Shown: in pieces, positions 32,166 through 42,357 of the stretch
Position numbering within the stretch: the stretch's first letter is position 1
Layout of the letters: the number at the start of each line of letters is the position of its first letter
From: Macrothele yani
Lineage: Eukaryota > Arthropoda > Arachnida > Araneae > Macrothelidae
Assembly (NCBI GenBank): GCA_039090855.1
Contig: CM077005.1
Location: forward strand, 14,423,921-14,487,920
Direction of reading: 5' to 3'
DNA length: 64,000 nt
The notes under the pieces: model-generated
What the model was told of the DNA's origin: nothing
What the model saw: the letters and a program-made list of their open reading frames with translations, nothing else
Databases searched by the model: none
Translations under genes and position numbers: made by a program

Positions 32166-32656
32166 GTGATATGTAATGTATGTTGAACTTTTCTTTGATT
32201 CAAAATGTATGCACGGAAGGCAGATTTTTTGGATGTTTTGGCATCGTCTGTACTGTTTCTCCATTGCACAAATATTTGATAAAAAATAATGTAGCCATTT
32301 TCAGTATTGCTTTTTTTGAACTGAGAGCTGTTCATCATATCCCATTTGACTCATTTTTGCAGTACTTGAATTAGTTCTTGAAGTTGATGCCTGCTAGATT
32401 GTGCGTGTACAATGTATGTACATCTTTTCTCACATGTGTTCCTTGAGTTTTCCTAGAACCCTTTGCTTCTACACATTGATGTATCTTTGTAAATGTAACA
32501 TTTTGTAGATATCCATGACATTTTGGCTATAGTTTCAACTTGAGTTTTGAAATTGATTGTTCTAACAATATGGTCTCATTTTGTGGCAGATTTAAAGGCA
32601 TTTTCAATGAAACATTACTGCTGCTGCGAGACAAACTGAATGCAAAGCCTTGTATA
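32166..32656 (+). other. intron sequence
   Basis: Nothing recognised between LINE B and an old SINE. Confidence 0.45.
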
Positions 32657-32866
32657 CTGCCCCAATAGCACATTGATCTAAGCATTGGCTTTGACCATTT
32701 GTCCGACATGGGTCCGGGTTTGAATCCTGGTGGGGCATATGTTTTCTTCTCACAGCACTGGCTCTCTCCCTCCTTCCCTGGAACCAGTGGTCCTAAATTA
32801 GGTACAGACAGTTGCTTATAGCCTGTCAAGTTGTTCATGGTGGTTATTAAACCCCCAAACAAGCAA
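32657..32866 (+). mobile_element. tRNA-derived SINE, old copy 6
   Basis: CTGCCCCAATAGCACATTGA, box B GGGTTTGAATCC, GGAACCAGTGGTCCTAAATT, and GGTGGTTATTAAACC follow the family order with many substitutions. The A tail has decayed into CCCCAAACAAGCAAACTAAC. No duplication is found. It is older than the copies at 991, 5436 and 37991. Confidence 0.75.
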
Positions 32867-34083
32867 ACTAACTAAAAAGAAGTCCTGCACTGAAACTGTT
32901 CACAGTGCGAATGGTGATAGTACCCCTGTGTTGTGAAGCATTGTGCTGTCTAATTTTATTGTTCAGATGGCATGGTCATACCAATGCAATTTCTTTTTCT
33001 TCTTGGGACTTTACCATTCTTTTAAAACACAGTTTGAATACCCCTGCTCTAAGAAAGTGTAAATGATACTGTGGCAGGGCTCAAAATTTCAGGTTGAACT
33101 CTACTAGCCAAAAAAAAAAAAAAAAAAATATTCACTCGCCGTCACACAACTGTGACATGCAAGAGACAGTGAAAGAGTGAGACAGTAAATTTGCAGCAAG
33201 TTTTCTGTTTTAATGATTGTGTATGCAAATATTTATATACAGGGTGCATAGGAAAGTCCCTTTAGCCTGAAATAACTTGTGAACGGAGAAAGGTACAGTT
33301 ATGCAAGTGAGATAATGGTATAGTAAAGCAACTATGCCCGATCGATGCAACCAATAGCAGCGCCCCTAGTGGTGAAATGCGGAAGTTAGCCTTTGCAAAT
33401 TGAAAACAGAGAGAGAGAGAGAGCAAATTATACTGAGAAAGGGAATATCACCTTTCTATGTTTTTTGCTGTTTTTTTGCAATGTTTTGTTGCTAAAAATA
33501 TAGTTCTTATCCTCGATGTTACTGGAGTCGATGCATTGAGGTTTACGATACATCAATCACTTTAACAAATATTATGGTTACTCGATGTTGAATTAGTGAG
33601 CTATCACCGATATATTGAATGGCGATTTATTCGTCGATGTGCCAATAACTGCTGCAGATGGGAAAGATGAGAATTCTTTGGTTATTTAGCAAAACATCGT
33701 AGTTTTCGCTGATACATTGAAAATTTCCACCCATATTATGTATGTGTGAATGTTTTGGGAATGAATATCCACCGTCGCCCATCCCCACTCTGAGTTTGAC
33801 CTAGAAACGCTTCCTCCCACAATGCTTTGGGGTTCCTTTCAGCGAGCTTCGCATCAGCCGTCCCTATGCAGCCCATGGAAGAGGCTCTCGTTGGCTCGCT
33901 GGGCTACTGGTGATGACACAGTGATTGATACGCCTCCGTCAGAGACCGTTTTACTGAAAACATTTCGTGACGAAAAAAAAAAAAAAAGCACAGTTAAATA
34001 CAATACTCAAGATGCCTCTCACACTGAAATATTTCTAAGATAACATTTTACTGAAAGTGAAGACACCATCACAGTTCAAATAA
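32867..34083 (+). other. intron sequence with possible transposon-end fragments
   Basis: CAGGGCTCAAAATTTCAGG at 33076 and ACAGGGTGCATAGGAAAGTC at 33239 look like terminal sequences of DNA transposons (hAT-like and Tc1/mariner-like), but I see no partners. Poly(A) runs occur at 33110 and 33970. No gene. Confidence 0.35.
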
Positions 34084-34211
34084 TTTTTGTGAAGATGCTG
34101 TTTGAACTAAAAATATTTTTGTGAAGATAATGTTTGAACTAGAAATATTTTTGTGAAGATGCTGTTTGAACTAAAAATATTTTTGTGAAGACACTGTTTG
34201 AACTAAAAATA
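34084..34211. repeat. 32-bp tandem repeat, 4 copies
   Basis: TTTTTGTGAAGATGCTGTTT-GAACTAAAAATA starts at 34084, 34116, 34148 and 34180, exactly 32 bp apart. Few substitutions separate the copies (GATGCTG, GATAATG, GATGCTG, GACACTG). Confidence 0.9.
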
Positions 34212-34549
34212 GTCCTTTGCTTTGTTGTTGTCTTGTTCCCATTTTGCCAGTTACTGTAAATTTAGCATGAGCTACTTATAACTTTCAAAGGTCACAAAAG
34301 CCATTCAACCAAAGAAAGAATCATGAAGAACAGACAGATGTGGGCATTATTAGTTGATGGTCTTACAGCTAATTTCATAAAACATAAGTTGTGCTGAAAT
34401 GCATGAAAGGACTGATGCTGATGTATACTGGGCAAATCTTATACCTTCATCTCAAAGCAAGGTCTTAAAATTGCAGAACTAGTTTCAATGTTCCTTATGA
34501 GAATGCTGAAGTTTATTTTGTACCCCTCAGAAACAATTTATCAACCTTT

Positions 34550-34605
34550 TGTTTATTCACCCTTCATATATTGGGTATCTGCAATATATGAAGGGTGAAT
34601 AAACA
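34550..34605. repeat. perfect hairpin, 24-bp arms
   Basis: TGTTTATTCACCCTTCATAT-ATTG at 34550-34573 is exactly complementary to 34582-34605, with an 8-nt loop GGTATCTG. The right arm overlaps the outer end of the foldback element that starts at 34595, so the hairpin may be the junction of two such element ends. Confidence 0.9.
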
Positions 34606-34816
34606 AATACATTGCTCTTTCCACGTTTTACCAACACAACCGGAAAATTGTTATTCGGACACCGTCGGTGAATTAAATTGAATTGTGTAAGGCTAACTCG
34701 CTTGGCTAGATGTCGAGAGGATTCGTGGTTCAATTCCCCTACAGTGACCGAATAAAAATTTTTCGGTTGCTGCGTGTTGGTAAAACGTGGAAAGAGCGAT
34801 GTATTTTTTATTCACT
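34595..34816. mobile_element. foldback/MITE-like element with tRNA-like core
   Basis: Inverted repeats of about 65 bp. GTGAATAAACAAATACATTG, CTCTTTCCACGTTTTACCAA, CACAACCGGAAAATTGTTAT at the left pair with the sequence ending ATTCAC at 34816 with few mismatches. The ~90-bp core reads GGCTAACTCGCTTGGCTAGA and, 30 bp later, GTGGTTCAATTCCCC. The latter fits a tRNA T-arm/box B and the former partly a D-arm/box A. A tRNA-like promoter inside long inverted repeats is not usual for a MITE. Flanking duplication not found. Confidence 0.7.
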
Positions 34817-34849
34817 GACTCCACGTATTTGGAGGATTTTCAATTTGAA

Positions 34850-36148
34850 GGGTGTCCGATAAGTTTCCGGATTTTTATTCATATGGATAGAAAACCGTGT
34901 GTATGATCGTAAGTATGCATGAAACTATTACGACTACTTTCAGTGAAGCACTGTAAAGCAGAGCAGCTTGATACTAATGTTAGGTGGCGCTGTCGATCAA
35001 AAACGGTGGCGGTTACGTTAAGTATTCAGTTCGAGCGGTAATGGCATTTTTAACAAAATAAGTTGTAAAGGCCATGGACATTACGAGAAGACCGGACGGT
35101 GTATGGTGATGCGGCTATGTCTCTTTCCAGTATTTATGGTTACGAAGTTCAAAGCTGGACACGAGAGCCTTGAAGATGAGGCACAGTCAGGTAAGCCTAA
35201 CATGGCTGTGTCTGATGAAACAGGTTGATGATTTGATTAAAGGTGACAGACGCATTCGTGTTCAGGGTATTGCAGTGGAATTGGACATCAGTAAAGATTC
35301 TGTTGGATGAATTATTCATGAACATCTCAACTATAGGTAGATCTGTGCCAGATGGATACCCCGAATGCTTACAGCGGTGCATAAATGCCAAAAACTAGAC
35401 ATTTGCAATGAACTGGTGCAGCGCTATGATGAGAAGGGTAATGCATTCCTGGGATGCATAATCACATGTCATGAAACATGGATTCATCAGTTCAAACTGG
35501 AAACAAAATGGCAAAGTATGCAATAGCATCATCCAAATTCGTCCCCCTTCAAAGAAGTTCAAAGTTGGTTTGTCAGTGTCCAAGGTCATGGTTACTGTCT
35601 TTTGGGACAAGCACAGTATCCCTCTGGTTGAGCACTTTACAAAAACTGAAACAATAAATGCGAAGGCCTATGTAAAGACACTGAGAAAACTTGCACAACA
35701 TATCCATAACAAATGGATGGCCAGCATTGAAAAACAATCAAGTGTTGCTTTAGCATGACAATTCTTGCCCACACATTGCAAAATCAATGGAAACAGAAAT
35801 CTCAAAACAGAGGTGGACTATTCTTCTGCAGCCTGCTTACAGCCTGGACCTTGTCGCCTTATGATTTTCATGTTTTCTGTGCCTTAAAAGATAGTCTTCG
35901 TGGCCACCACTGTGAGAGCATGGATGATCTGCAAGCGGCTGTCCATCAATGAATTCACAACACCCCTGCTGATTTCTTGTTGATTGGTGGAGGAAATGCA
36001 TTGTGCTGAATGGAGAATATGTGGAAAAGTGACTTTGACTGTTCACACCACTGTATTATGTGCGAGTATCGTATTTATACATCCTGTATTTTTTTATTTC
36101 TCTCCTGTAATTGATAAGGATAACAATTTGGATACTTATAGGACACCC
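34850..36148 (+). mobile_element. mariner element, decayed (GGGTGTCC ends)
   Basis: Inverted ends GGGTGTCCGATAAGT and GGGTGTCCTATAAGT enclose 1.3 kb. The plus-strand transposase is broken: the first catalytic Asp is His (ITCHETWIHQF, 35471 region), then VFWDKHSIPLVEHF, HDNSCPH-like and YDFHVFCALKDSLRG (third catalytic Asp). Frame changes occur near 35755. TA is adjacent only imperfectly. Confidence 0.82.
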
Positions 36149-36185
36149 CTCGTATATACATAAATATCATTGTATAGACCACATG

Positions 36186-36322
36186 GGAGATGGGTGGATG
36201 AAATTTGAAAGTATGCGGGAGTAACGTGGAGGAGACTGGCACAAGACGGACCGTTGTGGAAGAAACTTGGGGAGACCTTTGTCCAGCAGTGGATTGATAA
36301 TAGTTGACAGTGATGATGATTA
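36186..36322 (+). mobile_element. RTE-type LINE 3' end
   Basis: The frame reads KYAGVTWRRLAQDGPLWKKL, GETFVQQWIDNS and stop, preceded by a stop after VDEI. This is the C-terminus typical of RTE-like retrotransposons, here followed by GTGATGATGATT, a short TGA-repeat tail as expected. It is a second LINE lineage, distinct from the one at 59-64 kb. Confidence 0.7.
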
Positions 36323-36502
36323 CAGATTGTAGGTTTTGTTTTTATCTTTCTGTGTTAGTTACAATTTTGAGGGGTGAACAGATGTACCCAAGGATCACCA
36401 CATCCGTTTATTCTGATTTACAATTTCTTTCACTTCTACATTGTTTGCAGCCTGATGGGGAAAACTTGGTCAAAATACTGTGGAATTAAGATTATCATTA
36501 AC

Positions 36503-36540
<38 letters not shown>

Positions 36541-37026
36541 AAGAAATGAAAAATATCACCCTAAAATAAAACTTAAAATTGCATTTTGTAAAGGAATTCT
36601 AATATGTTGCTACAAAAAGTTTAAAGGTCAAAACCTCACATAAGTTAAAGTAAAAAGTTGATATATCACGATTTCGTGTTTACAAATGAAATTTTGATCT
36701 ATATATGTAGCCTAATGATAGTGTACTAATGAGACAAATATGCATCGATTGCATTTTAATCACTATAAGTGTGCCAAATATTTTAATTATAGCATATGAA
36801 ATCGACGAGATTGACAAAACACTTTCGTAATAAGTCAGCTTTTAATAGATATGTTTGAAACATTTAATCAATACATCCAAATACATTAGTCAGCAGTTTT
36901 ACATATCAACTAAACATTCCCTAAAAATGTTTTTTTCGGATATCAGTTCTTGAAAGTTGGCAGGTCTCTGTGTTGTTTAGGTTACGTGAAGTATGTCTGT
37001 AATTTTTTTCTCTTTTAATTTTGTAG
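36323..37026 (+). other. intron sequence before exon 3
   Basis: It has a (GA)n microsatellite at 36507-36546 and no gene. The 3' end, a pyrimidine-rich stretch with TTTTAATTTTGTAG, is a good splice acceptor. Confidence 0.5.
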
Positions 37027-37214
37027 ACGTCTGCAACTCCTCCTGAATCACCAACTGCTGATGAAGAAAATGGCTTGAGTAGTCATGAATCTAGTGGAAA
37101 GCGTATCATATCTGAAGAAGAGGCTAGAGCAGCATTAGCAGAGAAGCGACGATTAGCTCGTGAGCAGGCAGAAAGAGAAGCGGAACTGGAAAGACAGCGT
37201 CAAGAAGAAATAAG
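37027..37214 (+). CDS. MAP7: MAP7/ensconsin-like gene, exon 3 (start of MAP7 domain)
   Basis: Acceptor TTTTGTAG, donor AATAAG|GTAAGC. The exon reads TSATPPESPTADEENGLSSH, then SGKRIISEEEARAALAEKRR and LAREQAEREAELERQRQEEI. The run ISEEEARAALAEKRRLAREQ followed by a Glu/Arg/Gln-rich helix is the beginning of the MAP7 (E-MAP-115) domain as I know it from ensconsin and MAP7D proteins. Phase 0 in, phase 2 out, joining exon 4 perfectly (AG|G = Arg). It would form a long charged helix or coiled coil and, in the known family, binds kinesin-1. Confidence 0.88.
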
Positions 37215-37523
37215 GTAAGCAACTGAAAATCCTCTGCTATTGTAAATGTGTAATAATAGATAACTTGTCTTCTCATTCATATGGAACTGAATGGATGCAA
37301 TAATGGAACTGCTGCAACAGTTTTTTTTCATTGAACTTGGTGCAGGTTTAAAATGCTAAAATTGTCAGTACCTCACTGAATATGTCCAAAGCAGAACTAC
37401 CATAACTATAATGTAACTATTTCAAAATGTTCAGCTAACAGAAAAAGCAGATTCATGGTAAAAATTCATGACATTGCTATTCCTAGAATTAATGCACTAT
37501 AAATATCTCAAAATTATAGGTTA
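37215..37523 (+). other. intron sequence
   Basis: No gene or element recognised. It ends at the 3' terminus of the Helitron. Confidence 0.5.
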
Positions 37524-37779
37524 CTAGCTTTACTACCCGGCTTTGCCCAGGATTTAGGCTTATTAATTTCATATATGTCACTGAAAAAATTTGTCACTGA
37601 AAAAATCTTTATATGTCACTGAAAAATTCAGTGAAAAAAATTGATGCTTGCAAGAAAGAAAAGAGCTGATTTCACAAATTCGGCCATTACAAATTATTTA
37701 TTCATAGTGTGATTATTTCAGCATTTGGCCATACACAACATTTTTAGTTTCTTCTTCATCAGTGACAATATATAATTTT

Positions 37780-37978
37780 GTTGGATCATTTGCTTCTTGA
37801 CATACCAACATACAGCTGTCCATGTGAGAAGCATTCATCTGTCAAATCCAAGCCCGTAACTTTGAGCGATTGTCCCTGCAATTTATTAATGGTGATTGCA
37901 AATGCAACCCAAACAGGAAATTGTAATCGTTTGAATGAAAATGTCAAATCAGTTGGAATTAACGGAATCCTTGCTCTT
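37780..37978 (-). pseudogene. Helitron helicase C-terminal fragment
   Basis: The minus-strand reading gives NRLQFPVWVAFAITINKLQG, QSLKVTGLDLTDECFSHGQL, YVGMSR. This is the final PIF1-type helicase motif block (AFAxTINKxQGQ...CFxHGQLYVxxSR) of Helitron Rep/Hel proteins. It is a remnant of about 55 residues. Confidence 0.85.
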
Positions 37979-37990
37979 GAGTTTGAAGTT

Positions 37991-38214
37991 TTTTTTTTTT
38001 TTTATTGGAGGTTTAACGGCCACCGTGAGCAACTCAATAATGGGCTATAAGCAGTCGCCCGTCCCTAATTTAGGGTCACTGGCTCCAGGGAAGGGAGAGA
38101 GCCAGTGCCGTAAGACAAACACAACATCCATGCCTGACCGGAATTCGAACCTGGACCCTTTACGGACGAATGATCAGAGGCCAGTGCCTTAGACCACTGT
38201 GCCACTGGGGCGGC
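37991..38214 (-). mobile_element. tRNA-derived SINE, copy 7, inside the Helitron
   Basis: The full family structure is on the minus strand. A perfect 12-bp duplication, GAGTTTGAAGTT, flanks it at 37979-37990 and 38215-38226. An extra AAT occurs in CTCAATAATGGGC. It inserted after the Helitron was in place. Confidence 0.93.
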
Positions 38215-38493
38215 GAGTTTGAAGTTCATTGGCGATCAGACATTCAGTGCTCATTCGTCTCTTCAGCAGTCTCATTGCTTCGTCTTGTAGCAGTTCGAAA
38301 TCGTTGTTCAGCAAGTCCCGCCTCTTTCGTCAGCAGTTTCATTGCTTCGTCGAACACCTTGTTGAGTTTTGTCTGCTTCACATGCCTGGGATCTTTCCTC
38401 TTCCAATTGCTTGGTTCGTGATATCTTTTGGCGTTTTATGTTGATTCGTGTTTGATTAAAAATTGGTCTCTTCCTTTTGGGCATTGCTGTCAC
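38215..38493 (-). pseudogene. Helitron Rep/helicase N-terminal fragment
   Basis: It starts MPKRKRPIFNQTRINIKRQK and continues LEEERSQACEADKTQQGVRR with stops beyond. A short MPKRK start followed by Arg/Glu-rich repeats (R..NET.D..) is typical of Helitron replication proteins in arthropods. It is truncated after about 90 codons by the internal deletion. Confidence 0.7.
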
Positions 38494-39340
38494 ACATATT
38501 TGTCGATAATTAAAGCAACGAAATGTACAGAATGTATGGGATCTGTAGAATCAAATGGACCAAAAGTGTTACGAATTATTTAACACGCATCCAGGAGACA
38601 CAGCATTAGAACACTGACTGAACAAAATTCATTAACAATTTATCGACGATCAAATGCACCACATGCATTCAGTTTCAGATGTCTTTGAGGGGCGAATCTC
38701 TGGGATAAAAAAGTTAAAAACGTATCTTTGCGATTATTTTATGAAACTGGCTGAAATTTTAATGAACACCATAAATCGTTAATAGGAACATGGCCTCCAA
38801 ATTGCGCCTGAATTGGTAAATAACTTTATAAATTAGCCGTCATAATTTTATTAACCGTTTCCGCGTATATATTTCTGTTTACCGATGAATTAAAAATTCC
38901 ATGCCTATTTTAAAAAGTTTTGACCTGGTTCCGATGAAATTTTGAAGGCCTCCTCTTATTACCAATTCATGGTGTTGATACAAATTTCAGCCCGTTACGT
39001 TAAGATTTTGCAAAGTTCATTTTTGCATATTTATATGCACAGTTCTCAAAGAATGGAAACCTGTGGATGTGCCGGGCGATGAATGCAATCGTGTGCTTTC
39101 AGATTTGGAACAGGATAATGATGACGTAGCAAACAATGCTGACTTTATTAACTTATTCATTAATTTGTAACTCACGAGCAGAACGACGTAGAGATCTTAA
39201 AATAGTTGCGTTGACCTAGAAATTCCAGTATTAATAAGCTATGCAAATTTCACGATGCCGCACAGCGTTCGAGAGTTTTTGCTGCTTCAGACAAACAGAC
39301 GTTTTGTGTTTTGTATATAAGATTACAAAGGAGTAAAGGG

Positions 39341-40125
39341 ATATTTATAAGTCAAATTTTTGGGTAGTACCCCTACCTTTCCTCAGGACTACAGCTATAG
39401 TAGGTGTTGCCATTCATGAGATAAATTACAACCTTCCAAATCATTTAATGTTGTACTTCTTCTCTCTATTTTAAAGTCCTTCTGACAATCTTCTTTTGAA
39501 AAAAGTGTTTATGTGTTAGAACTTCTACAGTGTCCCAAAACATTTTATGTCCTCTATTTTGAACATGCCCAAACCTGTTTTATTTGTCATATTTTTAATT
39601 GCAACTTTACATTCTCTCTCTGCCAATCTGCCTTTAAGCTGTCTGCCTCTTTCTCCCACACAGCTGAGACCACACTCACATTTTATGCTGTAGACCACAC
39701 CTTCCTGTAAAAGGATGTTTTTTACAGCAAAAAGAAAACAACTTCCTTTCACACGAAGGTGAGGACTACAACATAAAATGTGGTTGTTGTCTCAGCTGTG
39801 TGGGAGAAAGAGGCAGACAGCTTAAAAGCAGATTGGCAGAGAGATAGAGAACATAAAGCTGCAATTAAAAATATGACAAATAAAACAGGTTTGGACAGAC
39901 ATGTTCAAAATACAGGACATATAAAGTGCTTTGGGACTCTGTAGAAGTTCTGACACATCAACACTTTTTTCAAAAGAAGATTGTCAGAAGGAATTTAAAA
40001 TAGAGAGAAGTACAACATTAAATGATTTGTAAGGTTGGAATTTACCTCATGAATGGCTACACCTACTATAGCTGTAGTCCTGAGGAAGGATAGAGATTCT
40101 ACCCGAAAATTTGACTTATAAATAT
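39341..40125. mobile_element. Penelope-like element D: inverted dimer (palindrome)
   Basis: The arms 39341-39704 and 39755-40125 are reverse complements with moderate divergence and a 50-bp spacer. The left arm on the minus strand reads GVVYSIKCECGLSCVGERGR, QLKGRLAERE; the right arm on the plus strand reads DYNIKCGCCLSCVGERGRQL, KSRLAER. Both match the GIY-YIG domain of PLEs in which a Cys pair precedes the YIG-like segment. No RT remains. The 3' ends face outward (ATTTATAAGTCAAATTT / AAATTTGACTTATAAAT). It begins about 20 bp after the Helitron 5' end. Confidence 0.82.
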
Positions 40126-40375
40126 TCTTTTGTTCCTTAACCCATAATTTCGAGATATTTTTAATCAGATTCTGCCTGTTCTGGTGCCTATATTCTGTAT
40201 TTTCCAGTGTATATTACTTCTCTTAATGGTTTAGACAAATCTGCAGTTACAGTGAAAGTCATTCAGTGCTTCAAGAAAGTAAACCCTGTGCATAACATGA
40301 ACTGGCCATTGAAACCAGGATCTCTGTACCACTTTTTGTGCCTTTATGTGCAGTTCAGTCAATTCTCATAATCTG
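40126..40375 (+). other. intron sequence
   Basis: Nothing recognised between PLE-D and a mariner. Confidence 0.4.
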
Positions 40376-41728
40376 TAAGGTGTTTGGTCAACTGAAAAGG
40401 TGAGTATAATGCGGTAAAGTTCCCCAATGAGAATATGGAACAGCCAACCACTGACAAATGCAGCCACGATCGTAGTGGACGTGATGGGAGAGAAACAGGT
40501 TTGTGATGTCACGCAACGAGGAACGACCATGTGCAGTAGTGCGATGTGCAGCATTAGTTGGTCTCCAGTGGGATCAGCAGGTGTGTTTGAAGCATGGGTT
40601 ATGTGAAAATAGTGTTTCAACTGCGAACTGTGTCGGCAAGCAAACAACATGCAGTCATACGTTTTTTATCGGCCAAAGGCAACAAGGCGATCAACATTTA
40701 TAGGAGGATGTTCGCAGGGTATGGGGAACATTGAGTGTCGCGAAAAACTGTCCATAAGTGAAACACTTGTTTCCGACAAGGTTGTGATAGCCTATTGGAT
40801 GATGCGCGACCCTGGCCAGGCCAACATTGTCATCACACCAGAACTCGGGGAACAAGTGAATGAATGTGTGAAGGCCGATCGTAGGGTGACCATACGTTCC
40901 CTGAAACAGACATTCAATGTGAGTCATGGCACCATGGGGACAGTTGTGCATGAGAAGTTGGGATACAGGAAAGTGTGTGCACAGTGGGTGCCAATGATGT
41001 CCGATGCACAAAAAAGTCTTCAAATGGGCCTTTCACTGGAGTATTTGGTGCAGTACAGAGTGACCCTGCCTTCCTTTCAAGATTAGTGACAGGAGATGAA
41101 ACTTTATGCTGTCTCTTCGAACGGGAAACAAAACGCAGCAGTATGTAGTGGAAACATTCTGCATCGCCACCACACAAAAAGTTCAAAGCTGCGCCACGGA
41201 CTGGGAAGGTTTTGTTAATGGTGTTCTTCGATGAAAGGGGTGTGCTACTCGTTGACTTCCTCCATCAGTAGGGTACCATTAACAATACAGCGTACTGTCA
41301 GACACTGCATTGACTGCGTACCGCCATCAAAAGCAAAAGGCGCAGGATGTTGAGCTCTGGTATTGTGTTGTTACACGACAATGCTCGGCCACACGTCTCC
41401 TGTGAAACCACCACTCTTCTGACGAAATTTCGATGGGAAGTACTACAGCATCCACCCTATAGTCCGGACATATCACCCTGCGATTACCATTTGTTTGGCC
41501 CCCTGAAGAAGGATCTCAAAGGGTCGATGTTTCCAATTGGAGGCTGTACTGCATGCCAGTGGGACAGATTGGCTCCTCTCCCAGCCCAAATACTTCTTCA
41601 AGAAGGGTATTCACTGACTACCGCAACAGTGGGACCGCTGCCTACAAGCCTATGGTAACTACTTTTAACTGGTACGTATATGTACCTTTCCATGACTCTC
41701 GTTGCCTTTTCATTTGACCAACCCTTAT
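40376..41728 (+). mobile_element. mariner element, catalytic triad retained but frame broken
   Basis: Inverted ends TAAGGTGTTTGGTCAACTGA and TAAGGGTTGGTCAAATGA (reversed) enclose 1.35 kb. The plus-strand transposase is in pieces: 40649-41086 has NECVKADRRVTIRSLKQTF and HEKLGYRKVCAQWVP. Near 41090 the first Asp is in LVTGDETLC. 41347-41658 has LLHDNARPHVSCET and SPCDYHLFGPLKKDL, the other two Asp residues 34 apart. So the triad is DD34D, but frameshifts near 41025 and stops near 41147 and 41267 disrupt it. Confidence 0.85.
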
Positions 41729-42357
41729 ATATTCTATATTAAGGATTCCAGACATACTTCCATTTAACTACAGACATACTTCCATTAACTCACTAGTATA
41801 ACAAAAAATCTTGCCACCTCACATACTATCACCTGTTTAAAATATGCATATTGATTGACAAAAATGCAAGTGACAGCATGAATTCTTTACCCTTTTATGG
41901 GAAAACCCACAAGTTGGCTGACTCTGAGTCATTGTCACAAGGAAGGGAAATTATTTTGTGCATGCAGTGAGTTTGCGTGCAAATGCTTTTTTAAGATGAT
42001 AAAGTTGCTTTCTTTTAATTTCAGATGCAAGAAATAACATTTCGTCTTTTTTTTTTTTTTTTATTCATGCTATCTCTATAAATATGCCAAACAGTGTTCA
42101 ATATTCAGTTTGCATAAATATCAAAATCGCCAACTACCATGTGCAGCAGCTATGACTCCAACCCAGTTAGAGAGCATGCTGTGGTATAGTAGCCAATGTG
42201 TTATAAAATTTCATGTAGTTTACTTTTTAACTGATTTAAATGGATTGTTCTATTGTGTGTTGTTGCATCAGTAGCCGTGTTAGGCTTAGCTAATGAAAAT
42301 AGTTCCACTAGAAAACTTTTCAGAAAAATGATGGTAATACACGTGTTGTTAACTATA
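41729..42357 (+). other. intron sequence
   Basis: AT-rich with a T-run at 42048-42061. No gene recognised. Confidence 0.45.

Larger units (their letters stand above)
37524..39322 (-). mobile_element. non-autonomous Helitron with both ends, carrying a SINE
   Basis: On the minus strand the element begins TCTTATATACAAAACAC (39322 downwards), a usual Helitron 5' start, and ends in a short GC-rich palindrome (GGCAAAGCC) then CTAG at 37524, followed by T. Insertion between A and T fits Helitrons. Inside lie a Rep/helicase N-terminus (38215-38493) and the C-terminal helicase piece (37780-37975). These pieces are far apart in a full element, so most of the coding region is deleted. The SINE at 37991-38214 sits near the join. 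There is no target duplication, as expected for this class. Confidence 0.85.

Noticed and set aside
33822..34043. Possible MAP7 exon between 32 and 37 kb
   Set aside because: The frame is not charged-helical, splice signals are poor, and exons 2 and 3 already join in phase without it.
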